Shown here: piece by piece, positions 1 through 9,428 of the stretch
Numbering within the stretch: position 1 is the stretch's first letter
Layout of the letters: each line of letters starts with the position of its first letter
NCBI RefSeq assembly: GCF_000876015.1
Contig: NZ_BBQM01000018.1
Location: forward strand, 248,001 to 312,000
Source of the DNA: Cupriavidus basilensis
Lineage (GTDB): Bacteria > Pseudomonadota > Gammaproteobacteria > Burkholderiales > Burkholderiaceae
Length of the DNA: 64,000 nt
Direction: 5' to 3'
Made by a program: the position numbers and the translations under genes
The notes under the pieces: generated by a model
Told to the model about the DNA's origin: nothing
The model's database searches: none
Seen by the model: the letters and a program-made list of their open reading frames with translations, nothing else

Positions 1-1053
1 CTGCGTCTCGCCGCGGGTGAAGATGGCCGAGCCGTGCGCGCGCGGCAGCACCGACGAGCGGATCTCGATCGGGCGCACCGTGCGGGTGTCGCGGCCGTCG
101 ATGCGCGGCTCGCCCGACAGCACCTGGCTGCGCACGATCTTCGCTTCGATGTCGAACAGCACGTTGCCCACTTCGACCTTGTCGGCTTCCACGCCGGCTT
201 CGGCCAGTTGGGCCATCACGGCGGCGTAGACTTCCTTGAGCTTCTGGCTGCGCGCGGACTTCTGGCGCAACTGGTAGGCGTCCTGCAGCAGCGGCAGCGC
301 GATCTCGCCGATCCTGGCGATCAGCGCTTCGTTCTTCGGCGCCGGCGCCCAGTCCCACTCGGGCTTGCCGCCGTCGCGCACCAGATCATGGATGGCGTTG
401 ATGGCGGTCTGCATCTGCTCGTGGCCGTAGACCACGGCGCCCAGCATCACGTCTTCCGACAACTGGTTGGCTTCCGACTCCACCATCAGCACGGCGCGCT
501 CGGTGCCGGCCACGACCAGGTCGAGCTCCGACGCGGCGATCTGCGCGCGGGTCGGGTTGAGCAGGTACTGGCCGTCCTTGTAGCCGACGCGGGCCGCGCC
601 CACGGGGCCGCTGAACGGGATGCCCGACACCGCCAGCGCGGCCGAGGCGCCGATCAGCGCGGGGATGTCGGCCGGCACTTCCGGGTTCAGCGACAGCACG
701 TGGATCACCACCTGCACGTCGTTGTAGAAGCCTTCCGGGAACAGCGGGCGCAGCGGACGGTCGATCAGGCGCGAGGTCAGCGTCTCGTTTTCCGACGGAC
801 GGCCTTCACGCTTGAAGAAACCGCCGGGGATCTTGCCGGCGGCGTAGGTCTTCTCGATGTAGTCGACGGTCAGCGGGAAGAAGTCCTGGCCGGCCTTGGG
901 CGACTTGGCGGCCACCACGGTGGCCAGCACCACGGTGTCTTCCACGTCGACGATCACGGCGCCGCCAGCCTGGCGGGCGATTTCGCCGGTTTCCAGGCGC
1001 ACCGTGTGCTGGCCCCACTGGAATTCCTTGACGACTTTATTGAACATGGTCAT
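1..1053 (-). CDS. pnp: Polynucleotide phosphorylase (3' part missing, cut by window edge)
   Basis: Polynucleotide phosphorylase degrades RNA 3' to 5' with phosphate and is a core subunit of the RNA degradosome in the cytoplasm. The 351 codons present cover the first RNase PH-like domain and the helical linker, starting [14 protein letters not shown] and containing [18 protein letters not shown], a hallmark of the family. The full protein is about 700 residues, so the second RNase PH, KH and S1 domains lie beyond position 1. The ATG at 1053 is chosen because an AAGGAA ribosome site sits six bases upstream; a second in-frame ATG lies two codons later. It follows rpsO on the same strand, the usual order, but a terminator and hairpin separate them, so it may have its own promoter. 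Confidence 0.97.
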   Translation of the reverse strand, partial: MTMFNKVVKEFQWGQHTVRLETGEIARQAGGAVIVDVEDTVVLATVVAAKSPKAGQDFFPLTVDYIEKTYAAGKIPGGFFKREGRPSENETLTSRLIDRPLRPLFPEGFYNDVQVVIHVLSLNPEVPADIPALIGASAALAVSGIPFSGPVGAARVGYKDGQYLLNPTRAQIAASELDLVVAGTERAVLMVESEANQLSEDVMLGAVVYGHEQMQTAINAIHDLVRDGGKPEWDWAPAPKNEALIARIGEIALPLLQDAYQLRQKSARSQKLKEVYAAVMAQLAEAGVEADKVEVGNVLFDIEAKIVRSQVLSGEPRIDGRDTRTVRPIEIRSSVLPRAHGSAIFTRGETQ

Positions 1054-1158
1054 GAGCGTTCCTTTGTTCGTGCTTGCACGCTTGTGCAATGCCCGCGTTA
1101 GCAGCCGCGGGCGAACCGCCGGATGCGCGTCGGTCGCGGTCACAGGGAAGTGCTATGC

Positions 1159-1202
1159 CATTCCAGCGGGATACCCGCGACTGCGGATACCACGCTGGAA
1201 TG
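1159..1202. repeat. Palindromic hairpin element in the rpsO-pnp gap
   Basis: CATTCCAGCG (1159-1168) and its exact complement CGCTGGAATG (1193-1202) flank related inner sequences (GGGATACC and GGATACC). It lies in the pnp 5' region. It could be a dispersed palindromic repeat or an RNase III-type processing hairpin, as known in the pnp leader of enterobacteria; the sequence alone does not decide. Confidence 0.55.
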
Positions 1203-1380
1203 ACACAAAGCCCCGCTTCCTTGCCCGACTCCGGTGTGAAAAAAAGCTAAAGAACGGACTAACTTACTCCGTTGCACGTCTTGGCGCAACGGGCGCCAGG
1301 CGGTGGCGCCTGGCGCTGCCGGGTGGAACCGAAGTCACAACGGACATCGCGCCACCCGGCAGCGTCGCGGGCCTCGGCCC

Positions 1381-1423
1381 GCAAAAACAAAATGCCTGCA
1401 TCAGCAGCGCTGACGCAGGCATT
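1381..1423 (-). terminator. Rho-independent terminator of rpsO
   Basis: AATGCCTGCATCAGC (1391-1405) pairs with GCTGACGCAGGCATT (1409-1423) with one mismatch around a three-base loop. On the minus strand it is followed by a T-rich run (TTTGTTTTTG). It lies 66 bases past the rpsO stop. The rest of the 1054-1488 gap shows only the palindrome at 1159 and no gene. Confidence 0.8.
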
Positions 1424-1488
1424 CATGGCTTCACGCGAAGGCGTGCAGTGCATCCATTCGCGCTGCCATCCGGACGATCCTGGGGTGC

Positions 1489-1761
1489 TTACTTGCGCAG
1501 GCCCAGCTTCTCGATCAGCGAACGATAGCGGTCGGCATCGTTGGCCTTGAGGTAGTCCAGCAGGCGACGACGACGGCTCACCATGCGCAGCAGGCCGCGG
1601 CGGCTGTGGTGATCCTTCATGTTGGCCTTGAAGTGGGGGGTCAGTTCGTTGATGCGGTTGGTCAGCAGGGCGACCTGGACTTCGGGGCTGCCGGTGTCGT
1701 TGGTTGCGCGTGCGAACTGCTTGATGATGTCGGTCTTGCTGCTGGTTTCGGCTGCTGCCAT
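1489..1761 (-). CDS. rpsO: 30S ribosomal protein S15
   Basis: S15 binds 16S rRNA early in small-subunit assembly. The 90-residue product has the conserved [19 protein letters not shown] stretch and the basic [18 protein letters not shown] region, and matches the usual length of 88-90. The ATG at 1761 has AAGGAAA seven bases upstream. It precedes pnp on the same strand, a widely conserved pair, with a strong terminator between the two. A perfect TATAAT lies about 180 bases upstream. Confidence 0.98.
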   Translation of the reverse strand: MAAAETSSKTDIIKQFARATNDTGSPEVQVALLTNRINELTPHFKANMKDHHSRRGLLRMVSRRRRLLDYLKANDADRYRSLIEKLGLRK

Positions 1762-1939
1762 GATGATTTCCTTTTCACTTGCGAACGCTACAGCGCGGAA
1801 TGCGCCGCCTGCGTCGTGCCTTTTGCATTGCCCTTTTGCATTGCTTGTGCTGCTGGTTTGCGATGCTTGCGTTGCTTTTCAGGCATATTTGCCGCCGCCC
1901 GCCCCGTGGATGACCCCGGTTTGGCCGTGACAGCCGGCA

Positions 1940-1945
1940 ATTATA
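1940..1945 (-). promoter_or_regulatory. Probable -10 box of the rpsO promoter
   Basis: On the minus strand the hexamer reads TATAAT exactly. The best-spaced -35 candidate (GGCAAG, 17 bases upstream) is weak. Position in the gap upstream of rpsO, past the end of the preceding transport gene, fits an rpsO promoter. Confidence 0.6.
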
Positions 1946-1978
1946 GCGGAAATCCGGCCGCGCTTGCCAGCAAATCCC

Positions 1979-3226
1979 TCAGAACCGCTCCATCTGGCAC
2001 GTCGTCGGCAATGTGGTCTGCGCTGCCTTCAGTTTCCTGACCGTGCGGAAGCCGTAGCCCGAGCCCTCGTTGTCGAAGCGCACCTCCCCGCCCTGCTTCT
2101 CCATCACCGACACGTAGAGCGGCTGCAGCACCTGGTGGTCGCTGGCGCGGATGGTGGCCTCGTGGAAGTCGTTGACGTAGCGCATGTCCTCCAGCGCGTG
2201 CGCCACCTTGACGGCGTCGGTCGAGCCGGCCCGCTCGATCGCGCGCGCCAGCATCTCGACCATCATCTGCATGCGCAGGTGGACGTAGTCGTCGCGCGGC
2301 TCGGGGTAGCGCGCGCGGAAGGCCCGGTAGAACGCATCCGAGGCGGCGCCGCCCACGTTCGGGTGCCATTCGGCCACCGCCAGCACCCTCCCCACCCCGG
2401 CGTCGCCCATCGCCGCGGGCGCGCCCAGGCCGTTGCCGTAGAAGGTGTAGAACCTGGCGTTCAGGCCGCCCTCGCGCGCGGCTTTGACCATCAGCGTCAG
2501 GTCGTTGCCCCAGTTGCCGGTGATGACGGCGTCCGCGCCGCTGGCCTTGATCTTGGCGATGTACGGCGCGAAATCCTTGATCTTGCCGATCGGGTGGAAT
2601 TCGTCGCCGACGATGCGCAGGTCGGGGCGCTTGGCGGCCAGCATCTCGCGCGCCGAGCGCGCCACCTGGTGGCCGAAGCTGTAGTCCTGGTCGATCAGGT
2701 AGACGCGGCGCACGCCCGCGTCGGCACGGATGACCTCGGTCAGCGCCTGCATGCGCATGTCGGCGCTGGCGTCGAAGCGGAAGTGCCAGAAGCTGCAGTT
2801 CTCGTTGGTCAGCGCCGGGTCGACCGCCGAGTAATTGAGGAACAGCACGCGCGCGTCGGGCTGGCGCTGGTTGTGGCGGTTGACCGCGCCGACCAGCGCG
2901 GCGGCCACCGCCGAGCTGTTGCCCTGCAGGACGAACGGCATGTGGCGGTCGGTCAGCGCGCGGAACTGCATCAGGCTCTCGTCGACGTTGCCCTTGCTAT
3001 CGAGCGTGACCAGCTCGAACGGGCGCGCGCCCTGCGCGGTCTTCACGCCGCCGCGCGCATTGACGCGCTCCACGGCGATGCGCAGGTTGCGCACCACCGC
3101 GTCGCCGGCGTTGGCGAACGGGCCGGACAGCCCTTCGATCATGCCCAGCCGGATCGGCTCCTGCGCGCCCGCGCCCGCGGCGGCCAGCGCCAGCAGGCAG
3201 CCGGCCAGCCATCGTCTACTCCACAT
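1979..3226 (-). CDS. ABC transporter periplasmic substrate-binding protein, branched-chain amino acid type
   Basis: A 415-residue secreted protein of the LivJ-like Peripla_BP_6 family, which captures amino acids, amides or other small ligands in the periplasm for an ABC importer. It starts with a signal peptide (MWSRRWLAGCLLALAAAGAGA, cleavage near residue 21), followed by PIRLGMIEGLSGPFANAGDA, the typical first strand and ligand loop. The start at 3226 is preceded by GGGAGGG at good spacing; a longer in-frame reading upstream lacks a signal peptide. No permease or ATPase genes are adjacent, so this is an orphan binding protein and its ligand cannot be named. It may work with a transporter encoded elsewhere or in sensing. 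Confidence 0.85.
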   Translation of the reverse strand: MWSRRWLAGCLLALAAAGAGAQEPIRLGMIEGLSGPFANAGDAVVRNLRIAVERVNARGGVKTAQGARPFELVTLDSKGNVDESLMQFRALTDRHMPFVLQGNSSAVAAALVGAVNRHNQRQPDARVLFLNYSAVDPALTNENCSFWHFRFDASADMRMQALTEVIRADAGVRRVYLIDQDYSFGHQVARSAREMLAAKRPDLRIVGDEFHPIGKIKDFAPYIAKIKASGADAVITGNWGNDLTLMVKAAREGGLNARFYTFYGNGLGAPAAMGDAGVGRVLAVAEWHPNVGGAASDAFYRAFRARYPEPRDDYVHLRMQMMVEMLARAIERAGSTDAVKVAHALEDMRYVNDFHEATIRASDHQVLQPLYVSVMEKQGGEVRFDNEGSGYGFRTVRKLKAAQTTLPTTCQMERF

Positions 3227-3457
3227 CGAGAGCCCTCCCGTCGAAAGCGATGCATGGTAAGCCACGGACGCGGGCCGAGGCAAACCGCGGCGGCCCTCGC
3301 CCGACAGAAAGCGCGGCGCCGCGAAGGCGGCACCATGACGCCCGTTGCCACGGGATGCGCGCCGGATGCCGGCGCCGCTGAAGCCCGCGCATTGCGCGCG
3401 GGGAGCGCGAGAAGCCGCAAAGACAGCGCGAAGGAAGCGCAAAAGAAAGCCCAAACG

Positions 3458-3500
3458 AAACGCAAAACGCCCGCCAGCGTCCTCGTGGGAAACGGGCGGG
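3458..3500 (-). terminator. Terminator downstream of leuA
   Basis: Minus-strand hairpin with CCCGCC and GGCGGG arms (3470-3475 with 3494-3499), followed by GTTTTGCGTTTCG. The 3227-3553 gap otherwise holds only the ribosome site of the binding-protein gene and no further gene. Confidence 0.6.
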
Positions 3501-3553
3501 CCGGTTCAAGCCGCGCGGCCGGATAGGCCGCGGGCTTGCCGCGGGGATCCGGG

Positions 3554-5092
3554 TCAGATCTGCGGGTTGATCTTCTGCACGGCCTTGTCGTGCAGCTTGT
3601 TCAGCGCGGCCAGGTAGGCCTTGGCCGAAGCCGCCACGATGTCCGGGTCCGTGCCGACGCCGTTGACGATGCGCCCGGCCTTGGACAGGCGCACCGTCAC
3701 TTCGCCCTGGGCCTGGGTGCCCGTGGTGATGGCGTTGACCGAATACAGCACCTGCTCGGCGCCGCTGTTGACCTTGCTTTCGATCGCATGCAGGGTGGCG
3801 TCGACCGGGCCGTTGCCCTCGGCTTCGCCGATCAGTTCCTGGCCGTCCATGTTGAAGACCACGCGCGCGTGCGGACGCTCGCCGGTTTCCGAGCGCTGCG
3901 ACAGCGAGATGAAGCGGAAGTGGTCGTTGACGTCGTGGGCCTCGTCGGAAACGATGGCCATGATGTCTTCGTCGAAGATCTCGGCCTTCTGGTCGGCCAG
4001 TTCCTTGAAGCGCGCGAAGGCGGCGTTGATCTCGCTTTCGCTGTCGAGCGTGATGCCGAGCTCCTGCAGGCGCTGCTTGAACGCGTTGCGGCCCGAGAGC
4101 TTGCCCAGCACGATCTTGTTGGCGCTCCAGCCCACGTCCTCGGCGCGCATGATCTCGTAGGTGTCGCGCGCCTTGAGCACGCCGTCCTGGTGGATGCCCG
4201 AGGCGTGCGCGAACGCGTTGGCGCCGACCACGGCCTTGTTGGGCTGCACCACGAAGCCGGTGATCTGCGAGACCAGCTTGGAGGCCGGCACGATCTGCGT
4301 GGTGTCCACGCCGACGTCCATGTCGAAGTAGTCGCGGCGCGTCTTGACCGCCATCACCACCTCTTCGAGGCTGGTGTTGCCGGCGCGCTCGCCGAGGCCG
4401 TTGATGGTGCACTCGACCTGGCGCGCGCCGCCGAGCTTGACCGCCGCCAGCGAGTTGGCCACCGCCATGCCGAGGTCGTTGTGGCAGTGCACGGACCAGA
4501 TCGCCTTGTCGGAATTGGGGATGCGCTCGCGCACCGAGCGGATCAGCGCGGCGTAGCCTTCCGGCACCGCGTAGCCGACCGTGTCGGGCAGGTTGATGGT
4601 GGTGGCGCCCTCGGCGATCACGCCTTCGAGCACGCGGCACAGGAAGTCCATGTCCGAGCGGCTGCCGTCCTCGGGCGAGAACTCGATGTCGTCGGTGAAC
4701 TGGCGCGCGAAGCGCACGGCCAGGCGGGCCTGCTCATAGACCTGGTCCGGCGTCATGCGCAGCTTCTTCTCCATGTGCAGCGCCGAGGTGGCGATGAAGG
4801 TATGGATGCGGAACGAGTTGGCCGGCTTGAGCGCCTCGGCGGCGCGGGCGATGTCCTTGTCGTTGGCGCGGGCCAGCGAGCAGATGGTGGAGTCCTTGAC
4901 CACCTGGGCGATCGCGCGGATGGCCTCGAAATCGCCGTTGGAGCTGGCCGCGAAGCCGGCTTCGATCACGTCCACCCTCAGGCGCTCCAGCTGGCGCGCG
5001 ATGCGGATCTTTTCCTCGCGGGTCATGGAGGCGCCGGGCGACTGCTCGCCGTCGCGCAAGGTGGTGTCGAAAATGATGAGTTTGTCGGACAT
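3554..5092 (-). CDS. leuA: 2-isopropylmalate synthase
   Basis: First committed enzyme of leucine synthesis: condenses acetyl-CoA with 2-ketoisovalerate in the cytoplasm. The 512-residue length is normal for the LeuA type 1 family. The HMGL-like catalytic TIM barrel opens with [15 protein letters not shown], and the metal-binding HCHNDLG follows near residue 200. The last ~120 residues form the LeuA regulatory domain where leucine feedback binds. It is the distal gene of the ilv-psd-pssA-leuA block on the minus strand but has its own promoter and an apparent leucine attenuator at 5175-5368, so it is probably controlled both by feedback and by attenuation. Confidence 0.97.
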   Translation of the reverse strand: MSDKLIIFDTTLRDGEQSPGASMTREEKIRIARQLERLRVDVIEAGFAASSNGDFEAIRAIAQVVKDSTICSLARANDKDIARAAEALKPANSFRIHTFIATSALHMEKKLRMTPDQVYEQARLAVRFARQFTDDIEFSPEDGSRSDMDFLCRVLEGVIAEGATTINLPDTVGYAVPEGYAALIRSVRERIPNSDKAIWSVHCHNDLGMAVANSLAAVKLGGARQVECTINGLGERAGNTSLEEVVMAVKTRRDYFDMDVGVDTTQIVPASKLVSQITGFVVQPNKAVVGANAFAHASGIHQDGVLKARDTYEIMRAEDVGWSANKIVLGKLSGRNAFKQRLQELGITLDSESEINAAFARFKELADQKAEIFDEDIMAIVSDEAHDVNDHFRFISLSQRSETGERPHARVVFNMDGQELIGEAEGNGPVDATLHAIESKVNSGAEQVLYSVNAITTGTQAQGEVTVRLSKAGRIVNGVGTDPDIVAASAKAYLAALNKLHDKAVQKINPQI

Positions 5093-5174
5093 GGATGGGG
5101 CTCCTGGGCTTTATCTGTTGTGCTTGGCGTCTGGCGGGCCTGGCCTGTTCTCGCTGCGCCGGCGCTGAATGCAG

Positions 5175-5210
5175 AACGCCCCGGCGTGCAGTGATGCAGG
5201 CCGGGGCGTT
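5175..5210 (-). promoter_or_regulatory. Attenuator-type hairpin in the leuA leader
   Basis: AACGCCCCGGC and GCCGGGGCGTT form a perfect 11-bp stem with a 14-base loop, 42 bases after the leader ORF stop and 82 bases before leuA. No U-tract follows, so it is not a textbook intrinsic terminator. A second hairpin (5231-5258, GAGGG with CCCTC, extended by GCGC arms) overlaps the leader stop codon, as expected for a pause structure. Confidence 0.55.
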
Positions 5211-5251
5211 TGTGAATCCTGTGTGACTTTGCGCGAGGGTGTTGGCTTCCC

Positions 5252-5332
5252 TCAGCGCGAACGCGTCCCGACCTGATGGCCTAGTAGGCCACCTAGCGTG
5301 GTGCGGGCGAGTAGGGCTTGGCGCGAAATCAT
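5252..5332 (-). CDS. Leucine leader peptide of leuA (putative attenuator ORF)
   Basis: A 26-residue ORF directly upstream of leuA with five leucines: residues 7-8, 13 and 16-17. Four of the five use CTA and one CTC, while leuA and its neighbours use CTG almost exclusively. A run of rare regulatory leucine codons next to two alternative hairpins is the signature of transcription attenuation by leucyl-tRNA supply. The stop falls inside the first hairpin (5231-5258). No Shine-Dalgarno sequence is obvious and the predicted transcription start falls almost on the ATG, so the ORF may be translated from a leaderless RNA. Function is inferred from composition and position. Confidence 0.7.
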   Translation of the reverse strand: MISRQALLARTTLGGLLGHQVGTRSR

Positions 5333-5339
5333 GTCAGCG

Positions 5340-5368
5340 ACTATAGCCGAGAAGCCGGGCGCGCGCAA
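5340..5368 (-). promoter_or_regulatory. leuA promoter
   Basis: On the minus strand, -35 TTGCGC (5363-5368) and -10 TATAGT (5340-5345) are separated by exactly 17 bases. The start point would fall at or within a few bases of the leader-peptide ATG at 5332. Confidence 0.7.
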
Positions 5369-5452
5369 CATGGACGCATCAATCGTGCCGATAGTCGATG
5401 CCCGATGGCCGCGGGCGGTGTCCGCGCCGCCCCGGCCATCGGTGCCCCGCCG

Positions 5453-5947
5453 TCAGGCCTTGGGCGGGATGCGCAGCTTCTGCCCCGGATAGATCTTGTC
5501 CGGGTTCGACAGCATCGGGCGGTTGGCCTCGAAGATGGCGGTGTACAGCGCGCCGTTGCCGTAGGCGGTCTGGGAGATCGCCCACAGCGTGTCGCCCTTG
5601 ACCACGGTGTGCCATTGCGACTCGGCCGTCTCCACGTTGACCGACATCTTGTCGTCGACCTTGTCCACGCCCTGCACGTTGCCGCAGCACAGGATGATCT
5701 TCTCGCGCGTGGCCTGGTCGGGCGCCACGCCGAACACCGTCACCAGCCCCTGCGAGCCGTCCACCTGCACCGTCAGCCCGGTGGCGTCCAGGCCCATCTG
5801 CCTGATGTAGCCCTCGATGGCGTCGCCAGCGGCGCGGTTGGCCGCGTCGGCATCGGCCGCGGGCGCGGCAGCTGGCGTGGCCGCCTTGGCCTCGCCGCCG
5901 CCGAACAGTTTCTCTCCTGCTTCCTTGATGAAGTCGAGCATGCCCAT
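5453..5947 (-). CDS. BON-LysM domain protein, Kbp/YgaU-like
   Basis: A 164-residue protein resembling E. coli Kbp (YgaU), a cytoplasmic potassium-binding protein. It begins MGMLDFIKEAGEKLFGGG as the family does. An Ala-rich linker follows, then a BON domain (about residues 45-105) and a C-terminal LysM motif (about 110-160: HTVVKGDTLWAIS, ending IYPGQKLRIP). No signal peptide is visible. The start at 5947 has a perfect AGGAGGT five bases upstream. It sits between pssA and leuA on the same strand, but a strong terminator follows pssA, so it is probably transcribed alone. The adjacent cysteine pair (ILCCGN) differs from the E. coli protein. The potassium-binding role is by homology only. Confidence 0.85.
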   Translation of the reverse strand: MGMLDFIKEAGEKLFGGGEAKAATPAAAPAADADAANRAAGDAIEGYIRQMGLDATGLTVQVDGSQGLVTVFGVAPDQATREKIILCCGNVQGVDKVDDKMSVNVETAESQWHTVVKGDTLWAISQTAYGNGALYTAIFEANRPMLSNPDKIYPGQKLRIPPKA

Positions 5948-6060
5948 GAGAACCTCCTGTGATCGTGAAAAGGAACAACAACGCAACAGCGGCGCAACAG
6001 CAGCCGGGATCAGAGAGCCAAGATAAGAGAGCGGCGGTAAAAGAGCGAGCACTGAAGAGT

Positions 6061-6092
6061 AAAAAAAAGAAAAGGCGCCGCAGCGCCTTTTC
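6061..6092 (-). terminator. Rho-independent terminator of pssA
   Basis: GAAAAGGCGC and GCGCCTTTTC form a tight hairpin; on the minus strand it is followed by a long T run. It lies directly past the pssA stop and closes the ilv-psd-pssA block. Confidence 0.9.
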
Positions 6093-6103
6093 ACCGGAAC
6101 GGC

Positions 6104-7000
6104 TCAGGAACGTTCGTTCCCGCCGTCGCGCGCCTTGCGCACGCCGGCCGGCTGCCCGTGCAGCGCGCGCCAGCCCCACAGCAGGTAGCCGGAGATCGCG
6201 TAGGCCACGAACAGCCCGAACAGCGCCACCGGCGGGTCGGTCGACACCACCACGAACAGCACCAGCACCAGCACCATCATGCCGAACGGCACGCGGTAGC
6301 GCACGTCGAGCGCCTTGCCGCTGTAGAACGGCGCGTTCGACACCATCGACAGCCCGGCGTACAGCGTGATGCCGAATGCCACCCACGGCATCCACAGGTC
6401 CTTGACCGGCAGCTTGTTGTCGATCACCAGCCACACGAAGCCGGCCACCAGCGCCGCCGCCGCCGGGCTGGGCAGCCCCTGGAAGAAGCGCTTGTCGACC
6501 ACGCCGATGTTGGCGTTGAAGCGCGCCAGGCGCAGCGCGGCGCAGGTGCAGTAGACAAAGGCGGCGATCCAGCCCCATTTGCCGAGGTCGTGCAGGATCC
6601 ACTCGTACATCACCAGCGCCGGCGCCACGCCGAACGAGGTCATGTCGGACAGCGAGTCGTACTGCTCGCCGAACGCGCTCTGGGTATTGGTGATGCGCGC
6701 CACGCGGCCGTCCATGCCGTCCAGCACCATCGCCGCGAAGATGGCGATGGCCGCCGTGTCGAAGCGCATGTTCATGGCCTGCACGATGGCGAAGAAGCCG
6801 GCGAACAGCGCCGCGGTGGTGAAGGCGTTGGGCAGCAGGTAGATGCCGCGCCGGCGCGGCCGCACGTATTCGATGTCGGGGTCGGCGGCATCGTCGTAGC
6901 CGTCCGGCTCGCCGCCGCGCAACTGGTTGTGGCGGAACGGACGCAGATGCGTCACGTTGCCGTTGCTGGCGCGCTTGTTGCGCCGGTTGAATGCACCCAT
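6104..7000 (-). CDS. pssA: CDP-diacylglycerol-serine O-phosphatidyltransferase
   Basis: Integral inner-membrane enzyme that makes phosphatidylserine from CDP-diacylglycerol and serine, the first step toward phosphatidylethanolamine. The 298-residue protein has the CDP-alcohol phosphatidyltransferase signature DG-x2-AR-x8-G-x3-D-x3-D, visible as DGRVARI followed by FGEQYDSLSD. About eight hydrophobic segments follow a basic, Arg-rich N-terminus. It lies 30 bases downstream of psd, so successive steps of the pathway are co-transcribed. The length and context fit the Bacillus-type (membrane) PssA rather than the peripheral E. coli type. Confidence 0.95.
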   Translation of the reverse strand: MGAFNRRNKRASNGNVTHLRPFRHNQLRGGEPDGYDDAADPDIEYVRPRRRGIYLLPNAFTTAALFAGFFAIVQAMNMRFDTAAIAIFAAMVLDGMDGRVARITNTQSAFGEQYDSLSDMTSFGVAPALVMYEWILHDLGKWGWIAAFVYCTCAALRLARFNANIGVVDKRFFQGLPSPAAAALVAGFVWLVIDNKLPVKDLWMPWVAFGITLYAGLSMVSNAPFYSGKALDVRYRVPFGMMVLVLVLFVVVSTDPPVALFGLFVAYAISGYLLWGWRALHGQPAGVRKARDGGNERS

Positions 7001-7030
7001 GCCTGTTTTCTCCAGTGGCCGCGGGCCGGA

Positions 7031-7675
7031 TCAGTCCAGCTCGGCCAGGACCGTCGACGACGCCGACACTTTCTCGCCGATGGTCACGCGCGGGCGCGCG
7101 TCCACGGGCAGGTACACGTCCACGCGCGAGCCGAAGCGGATGAAGCCGTAGCGCTGGCCGCGCGACAGGGTCTCCCCCACCCGGGTATAGCAGAGGATGC
7201 GGCGCGCCACCAGCCCGGCGACCTGCACCAGCGTCACCACCTTGCCGTCGCCGGCGCGGCGGATCACCACGGCGTTGCGCTCGTTCTCGAGCGAGGCCTT
7301 GTCGAGGTCGGCGTTGACGAACTTGCCGGGGAAGTATTCGACCTTCTCCACCTGGCCGTCCACCGACACGCGGTTCGAGTGCACGTTGAACACGTTCATG
7401 AACACGCTGATCTTCAGCGCCTCGCGCCCGGCATAGGGATCCTGGGTTTTCTCGACCACCACGATGCGGCCGTCGGCCGGGGCCAGCACGGCGTTCGGCT
7501 GGGCCGGGATCGGCCGCGGCGGGTCGCGGAAGAACTGCAGCACGAACAGCGTGACGATCCACAGCGGCAGGGCCCACCAGAAGCCGGCGCTGACCTGCAC
7601 CAGCAGCGAGATGACAAAGGCAATGCCCAGGAACGGCCAGCCTTCACGGGCGATCAGCGGATGAGGATAGTTCAT
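7031..7675 (-). CDS. psd: Phosphatidylserine decarboxylase (short form)
   Basis: Converts phosphatidylserine to phosphatidylethanolamine using a pyruvoyl group made by self-cleavage. At 214 residues it belongs to the short, archaetidylserine-decarboxylase-like class. Two hydrophobic segments occupy residues 12-48, then the catalytic part with ADGRIVVVE and [11 protein letters not shown]. The cleavage site is predicted in IRFGSRVDV near the C-terminus (Gly-Ser bond). It sits directly upstream of pssA and downstream of ilvC on the same strand. No missing catalytic residue is apparent. Confidence 0.95.
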   Translation of the reverse strand: MNYPHPLIAREGWPFLGIAFVISLLVQVSAGFWWALPLWIVTLFVLQFFRDPPRPIPAQPNAVLAPADGRIVVVEKTQDPYAGREALKISVFMNVFNVHSNRVSVDGQVEKVEYFPGKFVNADLDKASLENERNAVVIRRAGDGKVVTLVQVAGLVARRILCYTRVGETLSRGQRYGFIRFGSRVDVYLPVDARPRVTIGEKVSASSTVLAELD

Positions 7676-7829
7676 GCAATGCTTGGTAGAAGGTAAAGTC
7701 TGACAAGGATAACAAAAAGCCGTCCAGCCCCCGCGCGAAAGCGCCCCCGGAAGCGGGGACCGAACGCGCGGAAGGCCGGACGGCCGCGGCCCGCCGCGCG
7801 AAACGGCGGGCCCAGGACTGCATTCCGAC

Positions 7830-8936
<1,107 letters not shown>

Positions 8937-9428
8937 TCAGACCTTCAGGATGCGTTCGCCGCGGCCGATGCCCGAGCCGCCGGTACGGACGGTCTCGAGG
9001 ATGGCGGCGCGGTCGATGGCGTCGAGGAAGGCGTCGAGCTTGACGCCGTTGCCGGTCAGCTCGATGGTGTAGGTCTTCTCGGTGACGTCGATGATGCGGC
9101 CGCGGAAGATGTCGGCGGTGCGCTTCATTTCCTCGCGCTCCTTGCCGACCGCGCGCACCTTGACGAGCATCAGCTCGCGCTCGATGTGCGCGCCTTCGGT
9201 CAGGTCCACCACCTTGACCACCTCCACCAGGCGGTTCAGGTGCTTGGTGATCTGCTCGATCACGTCGTCGGAGCCGCTCGTGACGATGGTCATGCGCGAC
9301 AGCGAGGCGTCCTCGGTGGGTGCCACCGTCAGCGTCTCGATGTTGTAGCCGCGAGCCGAGAACAGGCCGACCACGCGCGACAGCGCGCCCGGTTCGTTTT
9401 CCAGCAGGACCGAAATGATATGTCGCAT
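8937..9428 (-). CDS. ilvH: Acetolactate synthase small (regulatory) subunit
   Basis: Regulatory subunit that confers valine feedback on the large subunit. The 163-residue protein opens with MRHIISVLLENEPGALSRV, the ACT domain that binds the amino-acid effector (about residues 4-75), and has the conserved C-terminal IlvH domain. The ATG shares one base with the ilvI stop (TGATG), so the two are translationally coupled. Length agrees with E. coli IlvH. Confidence 0.97.
   Translation of the reverse strand: MRHIISVLLENEPGALSRVVGLFSARGYNIETLTVAPTEDASLSRMTIVTSGSDDVIEQITKHLNRLVEVVKVVDLTEGAHIERELMLVKVRAVGKEREEMKRTADIFRGRIIDVTEKTYTIELTGNGVKLDAFLDAIDRAAILETVRTGGSGIGRGERILKV

Noticed and set aside
7729-7820. 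GC-rich hairpins downstream of ilvC as a terminator
   Set aside because: Stems are present but there is no T run, and psd continues on the same strand, so an operon is more likely.
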